Positions 7,215-14,248 of a DNA stretch of 24,316 bases are shown here, one piece after another; positions within the stretch are counted from its first letter, which is position 1, and every line of letters begins with the position of its first letter. The stretch is from a virus. Both the position numbers and the translations under genes were made by a program. The stretch spans positions 1-24,316 of IMG/VR virus record IMGVR_UViG_3300022868_001260, one strand, 5' to 3'. The notes beneath the pieces were generated by a model, which was not told the origin of the DNA, searched no databases, and was given only the letters and a program-made list of their open reading frames with translations.

Positions 7215-9134
7215 TTATGGATATTTCTTTCCATTCTCATCGATATGTTTACAAAACATTGACGTATCGATTAAAAATGGATATTTCTTTTTCTGAAACT
7301 TTTTATATTTTTCTACTCCACATTTCTCGAAAACTTTTTCATTTTTCATTCTGTCACACCAGAATAAATCTTCTGTTCCTGTTCTTCGTTCATAAGTCAT
7401 CTTCTCAGGGTCGAATTTAGCTTCTCTCGGAGTTTCAAAGACTCTTCTGACAACAACTGGCCCATAAAGCGTATTACAAGTATAAACCTCTGATGCATCA
7501 TATAAAACTCTTAACATCGAAGCATGAATAAGAGTGCATCCCATTGGAATGCCATCCGCCCAAACCTTTTCACCGGGCTTCCAATCCGTAAAGCAACCGT
7601 TTCCCCTACCTCTAAACACTAAAGGCTCGGGATGACTACCTTTACAATAATATAATCCAGAAACTACAGGAATATCTCCTTTAGTCATATATTCATTTAT
7701 CTTTAAATAAGTATCAGGTGGTAATATAACATCATGGTCAATGAAGAAACAATTATGTGCTATTACTCCCTGAGCGATATACGAATTATCATCTTCGACC
7801 TCAAGATTATAAACATGATAATCATTGAGATTACCAGCCATTTGCTTCTGCTCTACGCTTACAATATCTACTTCCAAAAAATTACCGGTATCGTTAGCTA
7901 AAGACAAATCAAGAATCTTTTCATAAGAAGATTTTGAAATATATCCATAATATGCACCGGTATTTTTAATTATAGTTCCATCTTTCATCCTACTTTCGTT
8001 GGGCTCTATGTAACCATATTTTTTTATGGAAATTCCAGAAGCGATACATAAAGTTTCTAATCCATTGACTAATTCTTTACTAGCTGAATTAAATGTAACA
8101 CCTGAATTCTTTGAACCATCGCCATCTAAATAACCTTTTATAAAAGCTAATCTATTCTGCAAAGACCATGCATATATCTCTGATGGGATTTTCTTCATTC
8201 TAGCGTTTGTCCCAAATAATTCACCGAACACTTTAGATAATGACCTAATATTCAGCTTAACAGATGTAGCCCATCTTCTATAAATAGTAGGAGTTCTACC
8301 AAATCTTTCCTCGCATATTTTTTTAACAGAATCAATATACTCAGATTCATTGTTGTTAAACGTAAATCTAATTCCATCATGTTCACAATTACCTTCAGCT
8401 AAATATAATCCAAAGAAATAAGCCAACCCTCTATCGACTTCCATCTTTCCAATGAATTTTCCATTTTTTATTGAACCCTTCTTAGCATCACCATTTACGC
8501 CATTAGTATTTGCATAGCAATTAAAATTAACAAAATCTTGAGTCCTTTCAGGAGAAGGATATAGCAATTTATCCTTTGATGTAATGCTTTCTGCTCTTGT
8601 CCAAGTTATCATATCTACATCTTCTTTGTTCTCTCCTTGCCTCAATACCATAAATGGATGTTCTGGGGTACATCTAATCTTAGAATGAGGAGTATTTATA
8701 CATACTAAAGGATTTCCTTGACCGTAAGGTCTTTTCATTGCCTTTAAAACCGGTCTATATCTTCCCTTGTGAGTCTTAACCATCTCTCCTACTTTAATAT
8801 CCTTAATGCATTTAACCCCTAGTTCAGTTTCTATTTCAGTATCTCCCTTGAAACACCACTCAAAGCCTTGACTTAAACAATATTCTACACAAATATTTCG
8901 TGCATCCGCTACCGCCCAACCCATAGGGCTAAACTGGTCATAAAATTGAAACATATCTCCGTTGCTCCAATTACAAGGAATGACTTGTCCAAATCTAGCC
9001 ATCATCCATTCTACCCTAACTAAACCTGTAGTCGGAACGGCAATACAAATTCTTTTCTTCCATCCCGCCCATAAATCTCTTTTAGGGCCAAACATTTTTG
9101 GTTGCATTAAATTAGTTATAGACTTCTTTCCCAT
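7215..9134 (-). CDS. GT-A-type glycosyltransferase interrupted by an in-frame intein
   Basis: The 639-residue precursor contains a 368-residue intein (residues 94-461); splicing would leave a 271-residue glycosyltransferase. The exteins carry the RICIAVPTTGLVRVEWM opening of a nucleotide-binding fold, the ARN turn (78-80), and, after the intein, FFIDHDV (463-469), whose DxD (D466, D468) should bind the metal-nucleotide-sugar. The downstream MGCTLIH...VL stretch and TEDLFWC fit GT2-like enzymes. Start chosen at ATG 9134, with GGGGAGG upstream and 1 nt after the previous stop; an upstream in-frame start (9203) would overlap the previous gene by 68 nt. Sugar donor and acceptor are unknown. Position among other glycan genes and next to fibre genes suggests a phage glycosylation role. 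Confidence 0.88.
   Translation of the reverse strand: MGKKSITNLMQPKMFGPKRDLWAGWKKRICIAVPTTGLVRVEWMMARFGQVIPCNWSNGDMFQFYDQFSPMGWAVADARNICVEYCLSQGFEWCFKGDTEIETELGVKCIKDIKVGEMVKTHKGRYRPVLKAMKRPYGQGNPLVCINTPHSKIRCTPEHPFMVLRQGENKEDVDMITWTRAESITSKDKLLYPSPERTQDFVNFNCYANTNGVNGDAKKGSIKNGKFIGKMEVDRGLAYFFGLYLAEGNCEHDGIRFTFNNNESEYIDSVKKICEERFGRTPTIYRRWATSVKLNIRSLSKVFGELFGTNARMKKIPSEIYAWSLQNRLAFIKGYLDGDGSKNSGVTFNSASKELVNGLETLCIASGISIKKYGYIEPNESRMKDGTIIKNTGAYYGYISKSSYEKILDLSLANDTGNFLEVDIVSVEQKQMAGNLNDYHVYNLEVEDDNSYIAQGVIAHNCFFIDHDVILPPDTYLKINEYMTKGDIPVVSGLYYCKGSHPEPLVFRGRGNGCFTDWKPGEKVWADGIPMGCTLIHASMLRVLYDASEVYTCNTLYGPVVVRRVFETPREAKFDPEKMTYERRTGTEDLFWCDRMKNEKVFEKCGVEKYKKFQKKKYPFLIDTSMFCKHIDENGKKYP
7752..8855 (-). 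mobile_element. Intein with LAGLIDADG homing endonuclease domain
   Basis: Residues 94-461 of the precursor. Splicing block A starts at Cys94 (CFKGDTEIET); block B has TPEH with His159 (CTPEHPFMV). Two LAGLIDADG-type motifs follow: GLAYFFGLYLAEG (236-248, acidic E247) and LAFIKGYLDGDG (329-340, acidic D337 or D339). Block F is VYNLEVEDDNSYIA (441-454). Block G is VIAHN followed by Cys462, giving the His460-Asn461-Cys462 junction needed for Asn cyclisation. All splicing residues and both endonuclease acids look intact, so splicing and homing are both plausible. The insertion lies four residues before the glycosyltransferase DxD. Confidence 0.93.
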
Positions 9135-9135
9135 A

Positions 9136-9696
9136 TTATTTGCCCTCCCCTTCTCTTCTCTTAGATAATATGATTTCCATATTACCCATTTGATAATATA
9201 CATTTCGTTCTAATTTCCAAGGCTTAGGCCTATAAACTTCATAAAGAGCTTGGGTAGGGTCAAAATAAGTAAAAGTATTTTCATTCATAAAATTACAATG
9301 ACTAGGGTCTTGAAGCATTCCATCACTACGGCCATAGGGACCTGATATCAACAGTTGTCCTTCTGGCTTCATTATTCTCCAAAGTTCATCCATTACAGCA
9401 AGCATCCTTTTAGGACAAATATGCTCCATAAGATGACTCATTAAAATAGTTCTGCAAGAATCTTTCGGAATAGGATAAGGAGTATCTTCTACATTATGAA
9501 GAATGTCTACACCCTTAACGTTCCTTATATCCATTCCAAGATATTTAGGCTGTTTAGAAAAACCGCATCCAATATCTAATTGGATTCCGCCGTGTTGTTT
9601 TGATTTTTGTTTAAATAAAACTTTTACTTCTGATAAGGATTTACAAATGGTAGGAATTTTCTTTTCTTTCTTTCGAACTTTTTTTCGCACTTTCAT
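9136..9696 (-). CDS. SAM-dependent methyltransferase (class I, type 11-like)
   Basis: The protein has 186 residues. After a very basic N-terminus (KVRKKVRKKEKK), motif I is LDIGCG (40-45) and the acidic SAM-ribose residue follows in GMDIRN (D56). The SHLMEH segment (87-92) and ELWRIMKPEGQLLIS (about 105-119) are the usual type-11 core. The PSHCNFMNENTFTYF segment recurs in methyltransferases of polysaccharide clusters. Start: ATG 9696 with GGGAGGT 5 nt upstream, preferred over the TTG five codons earlier. It is followed after 1 nt by the intein-bearing glycosyltransferase, so the two are probably translated together. Substrate unknown; a sugar or lipid-linked glycan is likely from context. 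Confidence 0.85.
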   Translation of the reverse strand: MKVRKKVRKKEKKIPTICKSLSEVKVLFKQKSKQHGGIQLDIGCGFSKQPKYLGMDIRNVKGVDILHNVEDTPYPIPKDSCRTILMSHLMEHICPKRMLAVMDELWRIMKPEGQLLISGPYGRSDGMLQDPSHCNFMNENTFTYFDPTQALYEVYRPKPWKLERNVYYQMGNMEIILSKRREGEGK

Positions 9697-9755
9697 TAAG
9701 ACCTCCCTCAATCATTAAATATTTTACATCATTACATTCGAGATGATGCCCGAAA

Positions 9756-9777
9756 AGAGGCTATGTGAGTAGCCTCT
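9756..9777 (-). terminator. Possible weak terminator or attenuator hairpin
   Basis: AGAGGCTA and TAGCCTCT form a perfect 8-bp stem with a 6-nt loop, followed on the minus strand by only TTT then C. An alternative hairpin, GTGAG/CTCAC, uses part of the same bases and excludes the first. It lies in the 98-nt gap between the tail-type gene and the methyltransferase gene. Confidence 0.4.
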
Positions 9778-9809
9778 CACGGAATTAATTTTCTATAAAA
9801 ACCTTAATC

Positions 9810-10271
9810 TCAACTAAACCTTAATTGGTATGTTGCATTTACATTTTGATTACTTGCCCATTGAGAAGTAGCATATGTAGTTCCACAAAGAATAGTCCCT
9901 GCTGCGGATAAATCACATAAAGCTACATTTTGAATAGCACAACTTGCTGCGCCCAAATCTGAACCCGCAAATTGACAAGTCGCCTGCATCGTTTTAGAAG
10001 CTATAACAGTATTAGAGGTTGTTACCCTCGCACCCGTCTCACCTTCTAAGCCAGTTGCAGTAACGCCGGGCGCTGTTCCTGTTCCAATGGCCATATAAGC
10101 TACTTGAACACTATTAGCTAGAGCACCAACCAAGGCGCAGATATACCATTCAAAACCTTCATTGACAACGGTATTCCTTTTCCAACCAGAGTCTCCTATA
10201 ATACGGTCTTTTTTATCGACTATTTGGGTTCTCACAAAACCCTTTACACTGAGCATCTCTCCTCTTCTCAT
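9810..10271 (-). CDS. Putative phage tail or fibre structural protein
   Basis: This 153-residue protein contains the MAIGTGTAPGVTATGLEGE stretch (about 60-78) followed by a conserved Arg. That segment is common in small phage tail, fibre-base or decoration proteins, typically written as iGtGttapaasdtaLg-E. The rest is rich in Ala, Thr and Gly and beta-prone, with no signal peptide and four Cys. ATG 10271 has GGAGG upstream; an internal ATG (MLSVKG, residue 6) also has AGAGGAG before it, so either may be used. A strong promoter lies just upstream (10317-10345). It is a virion-type gene set inside the sugar genes. The exact structural role is not determinable. Confidence 0.65.
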   Translation of the reverse strand: MRRGEMLSVKGFVRTQIVDKKDRIIGDSGWKRNTVVNEGFEWYICALVGALANSVQVAYMAIGTGTAPGVTATGLEGETGARVTTSNTVIASKTMQATCQFAGSDLGAASCAIQNVALCDLSAAGTILCGTTYATSQWASNQNVNATYQLRFS

Positions 10272-10316
10272 CTTCGTTCCTCCTTAGTTTAAGATACCCT
10301 CAAACTCACCGACACA

Positions 10317-10345
10317 ATGATAACATATTAGAGACAATATGTCAA
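10317..10345 (-). promoter_or_regulatory. Strong sigma70-type promoter with a dyad in its spacer
   Basis: TTGACA (10340-10345), a 17-nt spacer, then TATCAT (10317-10322). A perfect inverted repeat, ACATATT-N6-AATATGT (10323-10342), fills the spacer, an operator-like position. The -35 overlaps the stop codon of the BppU-like gene. It would drive the tail-type gene, 46 nt downstream, and possibly the methyltransferase and glycosyltransferase genes. Confidence 0.7.
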
Positions 10346-10659
10346 GAAAGTTTAAGAGAACGTTTAACGGTTATAGCAAAATCTTTCGTAGTAACTTTTT
10401 TTGACGCACTATACTGCAAGACTAATCCTCCTGTATAGTTTCCTTCATTATCAAAATCACCACTTTGAGTAGTATATTTACAAGTTCCGGCTGAAGCTAG
10501 AACGACTTCGCAAGTTCCATTTAAAATATTCAAATCCGTATCAACTTGCCTAACCCTAAAGTAAATAGCCCCTATATCAGTAAGATTGACCACCACTCCG
10601 TCTGAGTCTTTGACAGTAAAACTTATTTCATACCCATAGTCCCCAATTCTTAATTCCAT
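10342..10659 (-). CDS. BppU N-terminal-like baseplate domain protein
   Basis: The protein is 105 residues long. The order MELRIGDYGYEISFTVKDSDGVVVNLTDIGAIYFRV, then a variable loop, then CKYTTQSGDFDNEGNYTGGLVLQYSASKKVTT, then a final strand, matches the pattern of the BppU N-terminal immunoglobulin-like domain of phage baseplate upper proteins. In that family the domain docks receptor-binding proteins onto the baseplate. Here it stands alone without the usual C-terminal part, so it may act as a small fibre-docking subunit. The ribosome site is weak (AGGTGA). The next promoter overlaps its stop codon. Confidence 0.7.
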   Translation of the reverse strand: MELRIGDYGYEISFTVKDSDGVVVNLTDIGAIYFRVRQVDTDLNILNGTCEVVLASAGTCKYTTQSGDFDNEGNYTGGLVLQYSASKKVTTKDFAITVKRSLKLS

Positions 10660-10681
10660 AAATCACCTATTCCCTCAAACT

Positions 10682-10798
10682 TTATTCGTCAAGAATAACG
10701 TTTATATCAAAATTATTTATTTCAATAGTTTCAGATGTAGAAGGAATTTCTACATCTATATCAAAATTATTAGTCTCTATATTTTGGCTTTTAGACAT
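10682..10798 (-). CDS. 38-residue ORF with an internal duplication
   Basis: MSKSQNIETNNFDIDVEIPS continues to ...EINNFDINVILDE; the segment E-x-NNF-DI-(D/N)-V-x-(I/L) occurs twice, about 18 residues apart, and the duplication is visible in DNA (ATATCAAAATTATT twice). It overlaps the end of the epimerase gene by 22 nt, and the ribosome site is poor (AAGGA, 12 nt upstream). The strand pattern (acidic residue alternating with Ile, Val or Phe) resembles the repeats of the giant protein at 1-4024, so it may be a fragment of such a repeat gene. Coding status uncertain. Confidence 0.45.
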   Translation of the reverse strand: MSKSQNIETNNFDIDVEIPSTSETIEINNFDINVILDE

Positions 10799-11694
10799 CT
10801 TTCGACCCATTCCTTTAAATCGTCTGACGGATTCCAACCTAAATCCGTCCTCGCATTAAGATTATTGGCAAGAGTATAATCATACTCACCTTTTCTTACA
10901 GGAACATATTCTTGATAATCAGAAATCCAATCAGCAAGCTCCTGAACGCTATAATTATTCCCCGTTCCAAGGTTATATGCTTTACCATCGATTATAACAG
11001 ATTGAGCTCCTTTTATCAAGCCTTCTACTATGTCTTGGACATAAGTAAAATCTCTCTTTTGTTTACCATCCCCTACAATAGTAAGAGCCGTTCCTTTCTC
11101 TGCTTGGCATAAAAATATTCCAACAACGGCTGCGTAAGCTCCATCCAACAACTGCCTTTCTCCATAAACATTAAATGGCCTAACCGCTATACATTTTAAT
11201 CCATACATTTTATGATATTGTTTTACCATAAGCTCTCCATACATCTTTTGATATGCATAATGAGAAGATGGATTATATCCTAATGTTTCAGCCATAGGAG
11301 CATCAAACTCTAAGCCTGTGTCTCCGTAAATAGACGAAGAAGAAACAAATACAAACTTATCTGGATTAACCTTCCGAGCAAACTCAAGCAGATTAAATGT
11401 TCCCACAACATTAGTCTGAAAATATTTTTGTGGATGTTCGAATGAAGGTTGAATCCTTGCTTTAGCTGCGACATGGAAAATATACTTAAATGAATAACCA
11501 CTAAGTTTATTTAAAAGAGTTTCGTAATCACTAATGTCTACTTTGTGGAAGATGACATCTTTATTTATGTTTTCACTTTTCCCCGTAGACAAATCGTCTA
11601 CCATGACGACTTTATAATTATCTTTAATTAATTTATCTACTAAATTACTTCCTATAAAGCCAGCTCCTCCTGTTACCAATACTAAATCTTTCAT
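10777..11694 (-). CDS. NAD-dependent sugar epimerase/dehydratase (SDR extended family)
   Basis: The protein has 305 residues, the usual size. The Rossmann motif GGAGFIG gives Gly9, Gly12 and Gly15; VDDLSTG (32-38) is the usual NAD-ribose site. The catalytic set is SSSSIYG (118-124) with Tyr146-x-x-x-Lys150, and a final substrate segment lies around VRPFNVYGE. This fits UDP-glucose/UDP-GlcNAc 4-epimerases or dTDP/GDP-sugar dehydratases; sequence alone does not separate them. The ATGA overlap with the preceding glycosyltransferase gene and GGAGGG upstream set the start. With the nucleotidyltransferase at 21955 it could provide a nucleotide sugar for the local glycosyltransferases. Confidence 0.9.
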   Translation of the reverse strand: MKDLVLVTGGAGFIGSNLVDKLIKDNYKVVMVDDLSTGKSENINKDVIFHKVDISDYETLLNKLSGYSFKYIFHVAAKARIQPSFEHPQKYFQTNVVGTFNLLEFARKVNPDKFVFVSSSSIYGDTGLEFDAPMAETLGYNPSSHYAYQKMYGELMVKQYHKMYGLKCIAVRPFNVYGERQLLDGAYAAVVGIFLCQAEKGTALTIVGDGKQKRDFTYVQDIVEGLIKGAQSVIIDGKAYNLGTGNNYSVQELADWISDYQEYVPVRKGEYDYTLANNLNARTDLGWNPSDDLKEWVERCLKAKI

Positions 11695-12419
11695 CTTCCC
11701 TCCTCGGCTATCAATTCATTATATTTTTTAATTCTCCTACTCGAATTTACTTCTAGAGTATTCTTTAAAAATTCAGCAGTATATTTATACTGTAAAAGTT
11801 TAATCATTTTTATAACATAATCTATATGTCTATCCGCTAAAGAAGCTTTCATTGTGGTATGACTATGATGAAGAATCTTCGTATCGGGACAATAAGCCGG
11901 GACCCAATCTGATTGCTCTAATCTAGCGAACCAATCCATTTCTCCGCCAATTAAAAACTTATTGTCAAAATAACCTATTTCATTTAAACATCTTCTCCTA
12001 ACGAGACAAAAAGATATTCCAGAAAACTCCCCGAGCTTAGAACCCCAATCGTTAAGTATTACTTTAGCTTCGATAAAGCCTATTTTATAATCTATCGTAT
12101 AATTCCATAATTTATCTAACCAATCTTTGTCATCTATCTCAATGTCGGAATCTATAAAAACTATCCATTCGCTATGTCCTGCTTTTATCCCTTGGTTTCT
12201 ACCTTCTGAAGTTCCTATATTTTTCTTATTAAAAATAAGATGACTTGCTCCTGAACTATCCTTAAGCCAATCTCTCGAACCATCTTTTGAGTTTTGGTCT
12301 ATTACTATTAATCTATAAGGCCCTTCGGTACATCTTTTAATGCTATTGATGCATCTCTGGATATATCCATTATTATTGCAATTTAAAATTACTATATCAA
12401 CTGAGCCTGCAATCTGCAT
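11691..12419 (-). CDS. Family 2 glycosyltransferase
   Basis: The protein has 242 residues. The GT-A fold opens with VDIVILNCNNNGYIQRCINS, followed by VIDQNSKDGS (39-48, Asp41). IGTSEGRNQGI (68-78) and IVFIDSD (86-92) supply the metal-binding DSD. The later GEMDWFARLEQ (about 160-170) is the family's acceptor-side ED-like segment, and LHHSHTTM closes the core. It is soluble, without membrane helices. Its start overlaps the end of the methyltransferase gene by 28 nt (AGAGG 9 nt upstream), and its stop overlaps the epimerase start by 4 nt. It is related in plan to the enzyme at 14245. Confidence 0.88.
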   Translation of the reverse strand: MQIAGSVDIVILNCNNNGYIQRCINSIKRCTEGPYRLIVIDQNSKDGSRDWLKDSSGASHLIFNKKNIGTSEGRNQGIKAGHSEWIVFIDSDIEIDDKDWLDKLWNYTIDYKIGFIEAKVILNDWGSKLGEFSGISFCLVRRRCLNEIGYFDNKFLIGGEMDWFARLEQSDWVPAYCPDTKILHHSHTTMKASLADRHIDYVIKMIKLLQYKYTAEFLKNTLEVNSSRRIKKYNELIAEEGR

Positions 12420-13072
12420 TTATCTATCCTCTCTAATAACGAATTATGAATATAAGTAAAACTAGGCCTACCAAAATTAATTAAAGAATATTGAGATAAT
12501 GTTTCTTTCTGGATAAATAAAAATAAATTTTGCGGATACCACCAAGCATCTTTTAGACATTTAATTTCTTGCCTAAAATCTATCGTTACATAACCTCTTT
12601 CTTCAAATTTATCTATCCAATAATCAGGCCATTGTTCGTTGATGTGATTCCTTCCCCCTTGAAATGGAATAGCGGCTGAAAATAATACCTTGTCACTAAT
12701 CTTTGTCAGGTCATCTATCAATCCTTCAGCTCTCTCTTCGGATAAATGTTCAGCAGTTTCTAAGCAAAGAGCCAAACTAAATTTCATAGGAAAATTTAAA
12801 GGTTCTTCGAGATTTTGCGCTTTAAAATTCTTTTCTGGTATCAATAAATATTCTTTTGGAATCCAATCCCCATCAACACCCGATATATCCATCACTCCAT
12901 TTTGCTTAAAAACCCGTAGCCAAGCTCCGAGACTACATCCGATATCTATTACACTATCTACCTTCCCTATCAACTTTTCAAGATGAAGTAAAATATATCT
13001 TATGACGAAATCTCTATTATCGTCAATCTTTTTATATTCTTTATCTTCGTAATGGCTAGCTATTTCTTCCAT
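12392..13072 (-). CDS. SAM-dependent methyltransferase (class I)
   Basis: The protein has 226 residues. Motif I is VIDIGCSLG (41-49), followed by GVDGDW with the acidic residue D67, then a NLEEPLNFPMKFSLALCLETAEHL stretch (motif II, AEH). Residues around 140-175 (FQGGRNHINEQWPDYWIDKFEERG) form an NHxNEQ-PxYW segment seen in methyltransferases of phage and capsule clusters. ATG 13072 lies 1 nt after the previous stop with AAGGAG upstream. It overlaps the following GT2 gene by 28 nt. The reaction is probably O-methylation of a sugar or nucleotide-sugar product. Confidence 0.85.
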   Translation of the reverse strand: MEEIASHYEDKEYKKIDDNRDFVIRYILLHLEKLIGKVDSVIDIGCSLGAWLRVFKQNGVMDISGVDGDWIPKEYLLIPEKNFKAQNLEEPLNFPMKFSLALCLETAEHLSEERAEGLIDDLTKISDKVLFSAAIPFQGGRNHINEQWPDYWIDKFEERGYVTIDFRQEIKCLKDAWWYPQNLFLFIQKETLSQYSLINFGRPSFTYIHNSLLERIDKCRLQAQLI

Positions 13073-13073
13073 A

Positions 13074-13670
13074 CTACTCCTTTACAAGGGCTATTATTCC
13101 GCAGTGGCCTGACTTCGCATCAAATCTACAAATATAAGTAAACGGATAATTCTTTTCTTTAAGATAATAAACCTCAACAACATCCTCTATAGCTCTTCTA
13201 ACATTACTATTCCTCGTAGCATCGTGAAAAGCTATAATACCGCCTGAACGAACTAAAGGAGAATACATTCTATAATCCTCCTTGGCCCCTTGATAAGAAT
13301 GCTCTCCGTCAATATAAAGAAAATCTATAGGTTCGTTATTCAATAATTCTCTAGCCTTAATCAAAGTTTCGGTAGCTCGGCTATCGCCTATGATAAAACT
13401 AACTCTTTTGTCGTCTTTAAATCTTTCCTTGACTTCTTCCATCTTTCCATAGAGGCCTTGTGATGGGTCATTCAAATTTATATCTACCCCAATTAACTTT
13501 CCATCTGGAGCAAGAAACTTTTGCCATACCATAGAAGATGCCCCTGTAGCTACACCTATCTCAACGATATTTTTTATAACAGGTTTATATCCATATAAAA
13601 AAGTTGTAAATAAATGAACCTCTGGCGTGCCTTTATGTCCTGTACTTAAAACCTCTTCGTGTGTTATCAT
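13074..13670 (-). CDS. CmcI/Methyltransf_24-type methyltransferase, paralogue A
   Basis: The protein has 198 residues. The order IVEIGVATGASSMVW (35-49), LIGVDIN (59-65), IDFLYIDGEHSYQGAKEDY (115-133) and GGIIAFHD (143-150) is the pattern of CmcI-like and Methyltransf_24 enzymes, which include sugar O-methyltransferases. The ATG at 13670 overlaps the previous stop (ATGA) and has AGGAG upstream; I prefer it to an in-frame start eight codons earlier. It resembles the neighbour at 13667 throughout, so the pair arose by tandem duplication. Here the acidic pair is DGEH, against DASH in the neighbour. Confidence 0.85.
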   Translation of the reverse strand: MITHEEVLSTGHKGTPEVHLFTTFLYGYKPVIKNIVEIGVATGASSMVWQKFLAPDGKLIGVDINLNDPSQGLYGKMEEVKERFKDDKRVSFIIGDSRATETLIKARELLNNEPIDFLYIDGEHSYQGAKEDYRMYSPLVRSGGIIAFHDATRNSNVRRAIEDVVEVYYLKEKNYPFTYICRFDAKSGHCGIIALVKE

Positions 13671-14248
13671 TTTATCATTACTCCTATTCCGCAAGGATTA
13701 TCATGGCCAAAAAATTCAATAATACCTTCGTATTTAATATTATATTTAAGATATCTCCACAACATCCATACTTCCGTTCCCTTTAAAAGTTCAGGGCCTA
13801 CGATATCGTGAAAGATTATTAACCCACCCTTTCTAACAAATTTGCTATAAATATCATAATCAGCTTGAACATCTTCAAAGACATGACTCGCATCTATAAA
13901 TAATATGTCAATAGGTCTATGCTCTAAGGCCTCTTTGACCTTTTGAATACAAATTCTATCGTTGCTTTTATAACCACTAATAAATTTTACATTTCTATCC
14001 TCGCTATAATTTTGAGCTAAAGAATCTATATACCCTCTATCATTCAAATCTACCCCGACGAGAAGACCTTCATTATCTAAAATATTTTTCCAGAAAGTAA
14101 ATGTTCCACCTTTAAACACCCCTATCTCAACAATAGTTTTAGGATTAGGCATGAACACTTCGAGCCAATCAAATAAATTTTTTAATTCAAATTGATTCTG
14201 AGGAGGGCCATGCTGGTTGAATAATTCTTTAAACTTTTCGTCTGTCAT
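13667..14248 (-). CDS. CmcI/Methyltransf_24-type methyltransferase, paralogue B
   Basis: The protein has 193 residues. IVEIGVFKGGTFTFW (39-53), LVGVDLND (63-70), IDILFIDASHVFEDVQADY (113-131) and GGLIIFHD (141-148) line up block by block with the gene at 13074. The C-terminal CGIGVMIK also matches CGIIALVKE. Both carry the final His-Asp that helps metal or substrate binding in this family. It overlaps the upstream glycosyltransferase gene by 4 nt. Two diverged copies side by side suggest methylation of two different positions or sugars. Confidence 0.85.
   Translation of the reverse strand: MTDEKFKELFNQHGPPQNQFELKNLFDWLEVFMPNPKTIVEIGVFKGGTFTFWKNILDNEGLLVGVDLNDRGYIDSLAQNYSEDRNVKFISGYKSNDRICIQKVKEALEHRPIDILFIDASHVFEDVQADYDIYSKFVRKGGLIIFHDIVGPELLKGTEVWMLWRYLKYNIKYEGIIEFFGHDNPCGIGVMIK

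Noticed and set aside
9135-9203. Upstream start for the intein glycosyltransferase (MYIIKW...)
   Set aside because: It would overlap the methyltransferase by 68 nt and lacks a ribosome site. ATG 9134 has GGGGAGG upstream and a 1-nt gap to the previous stop.
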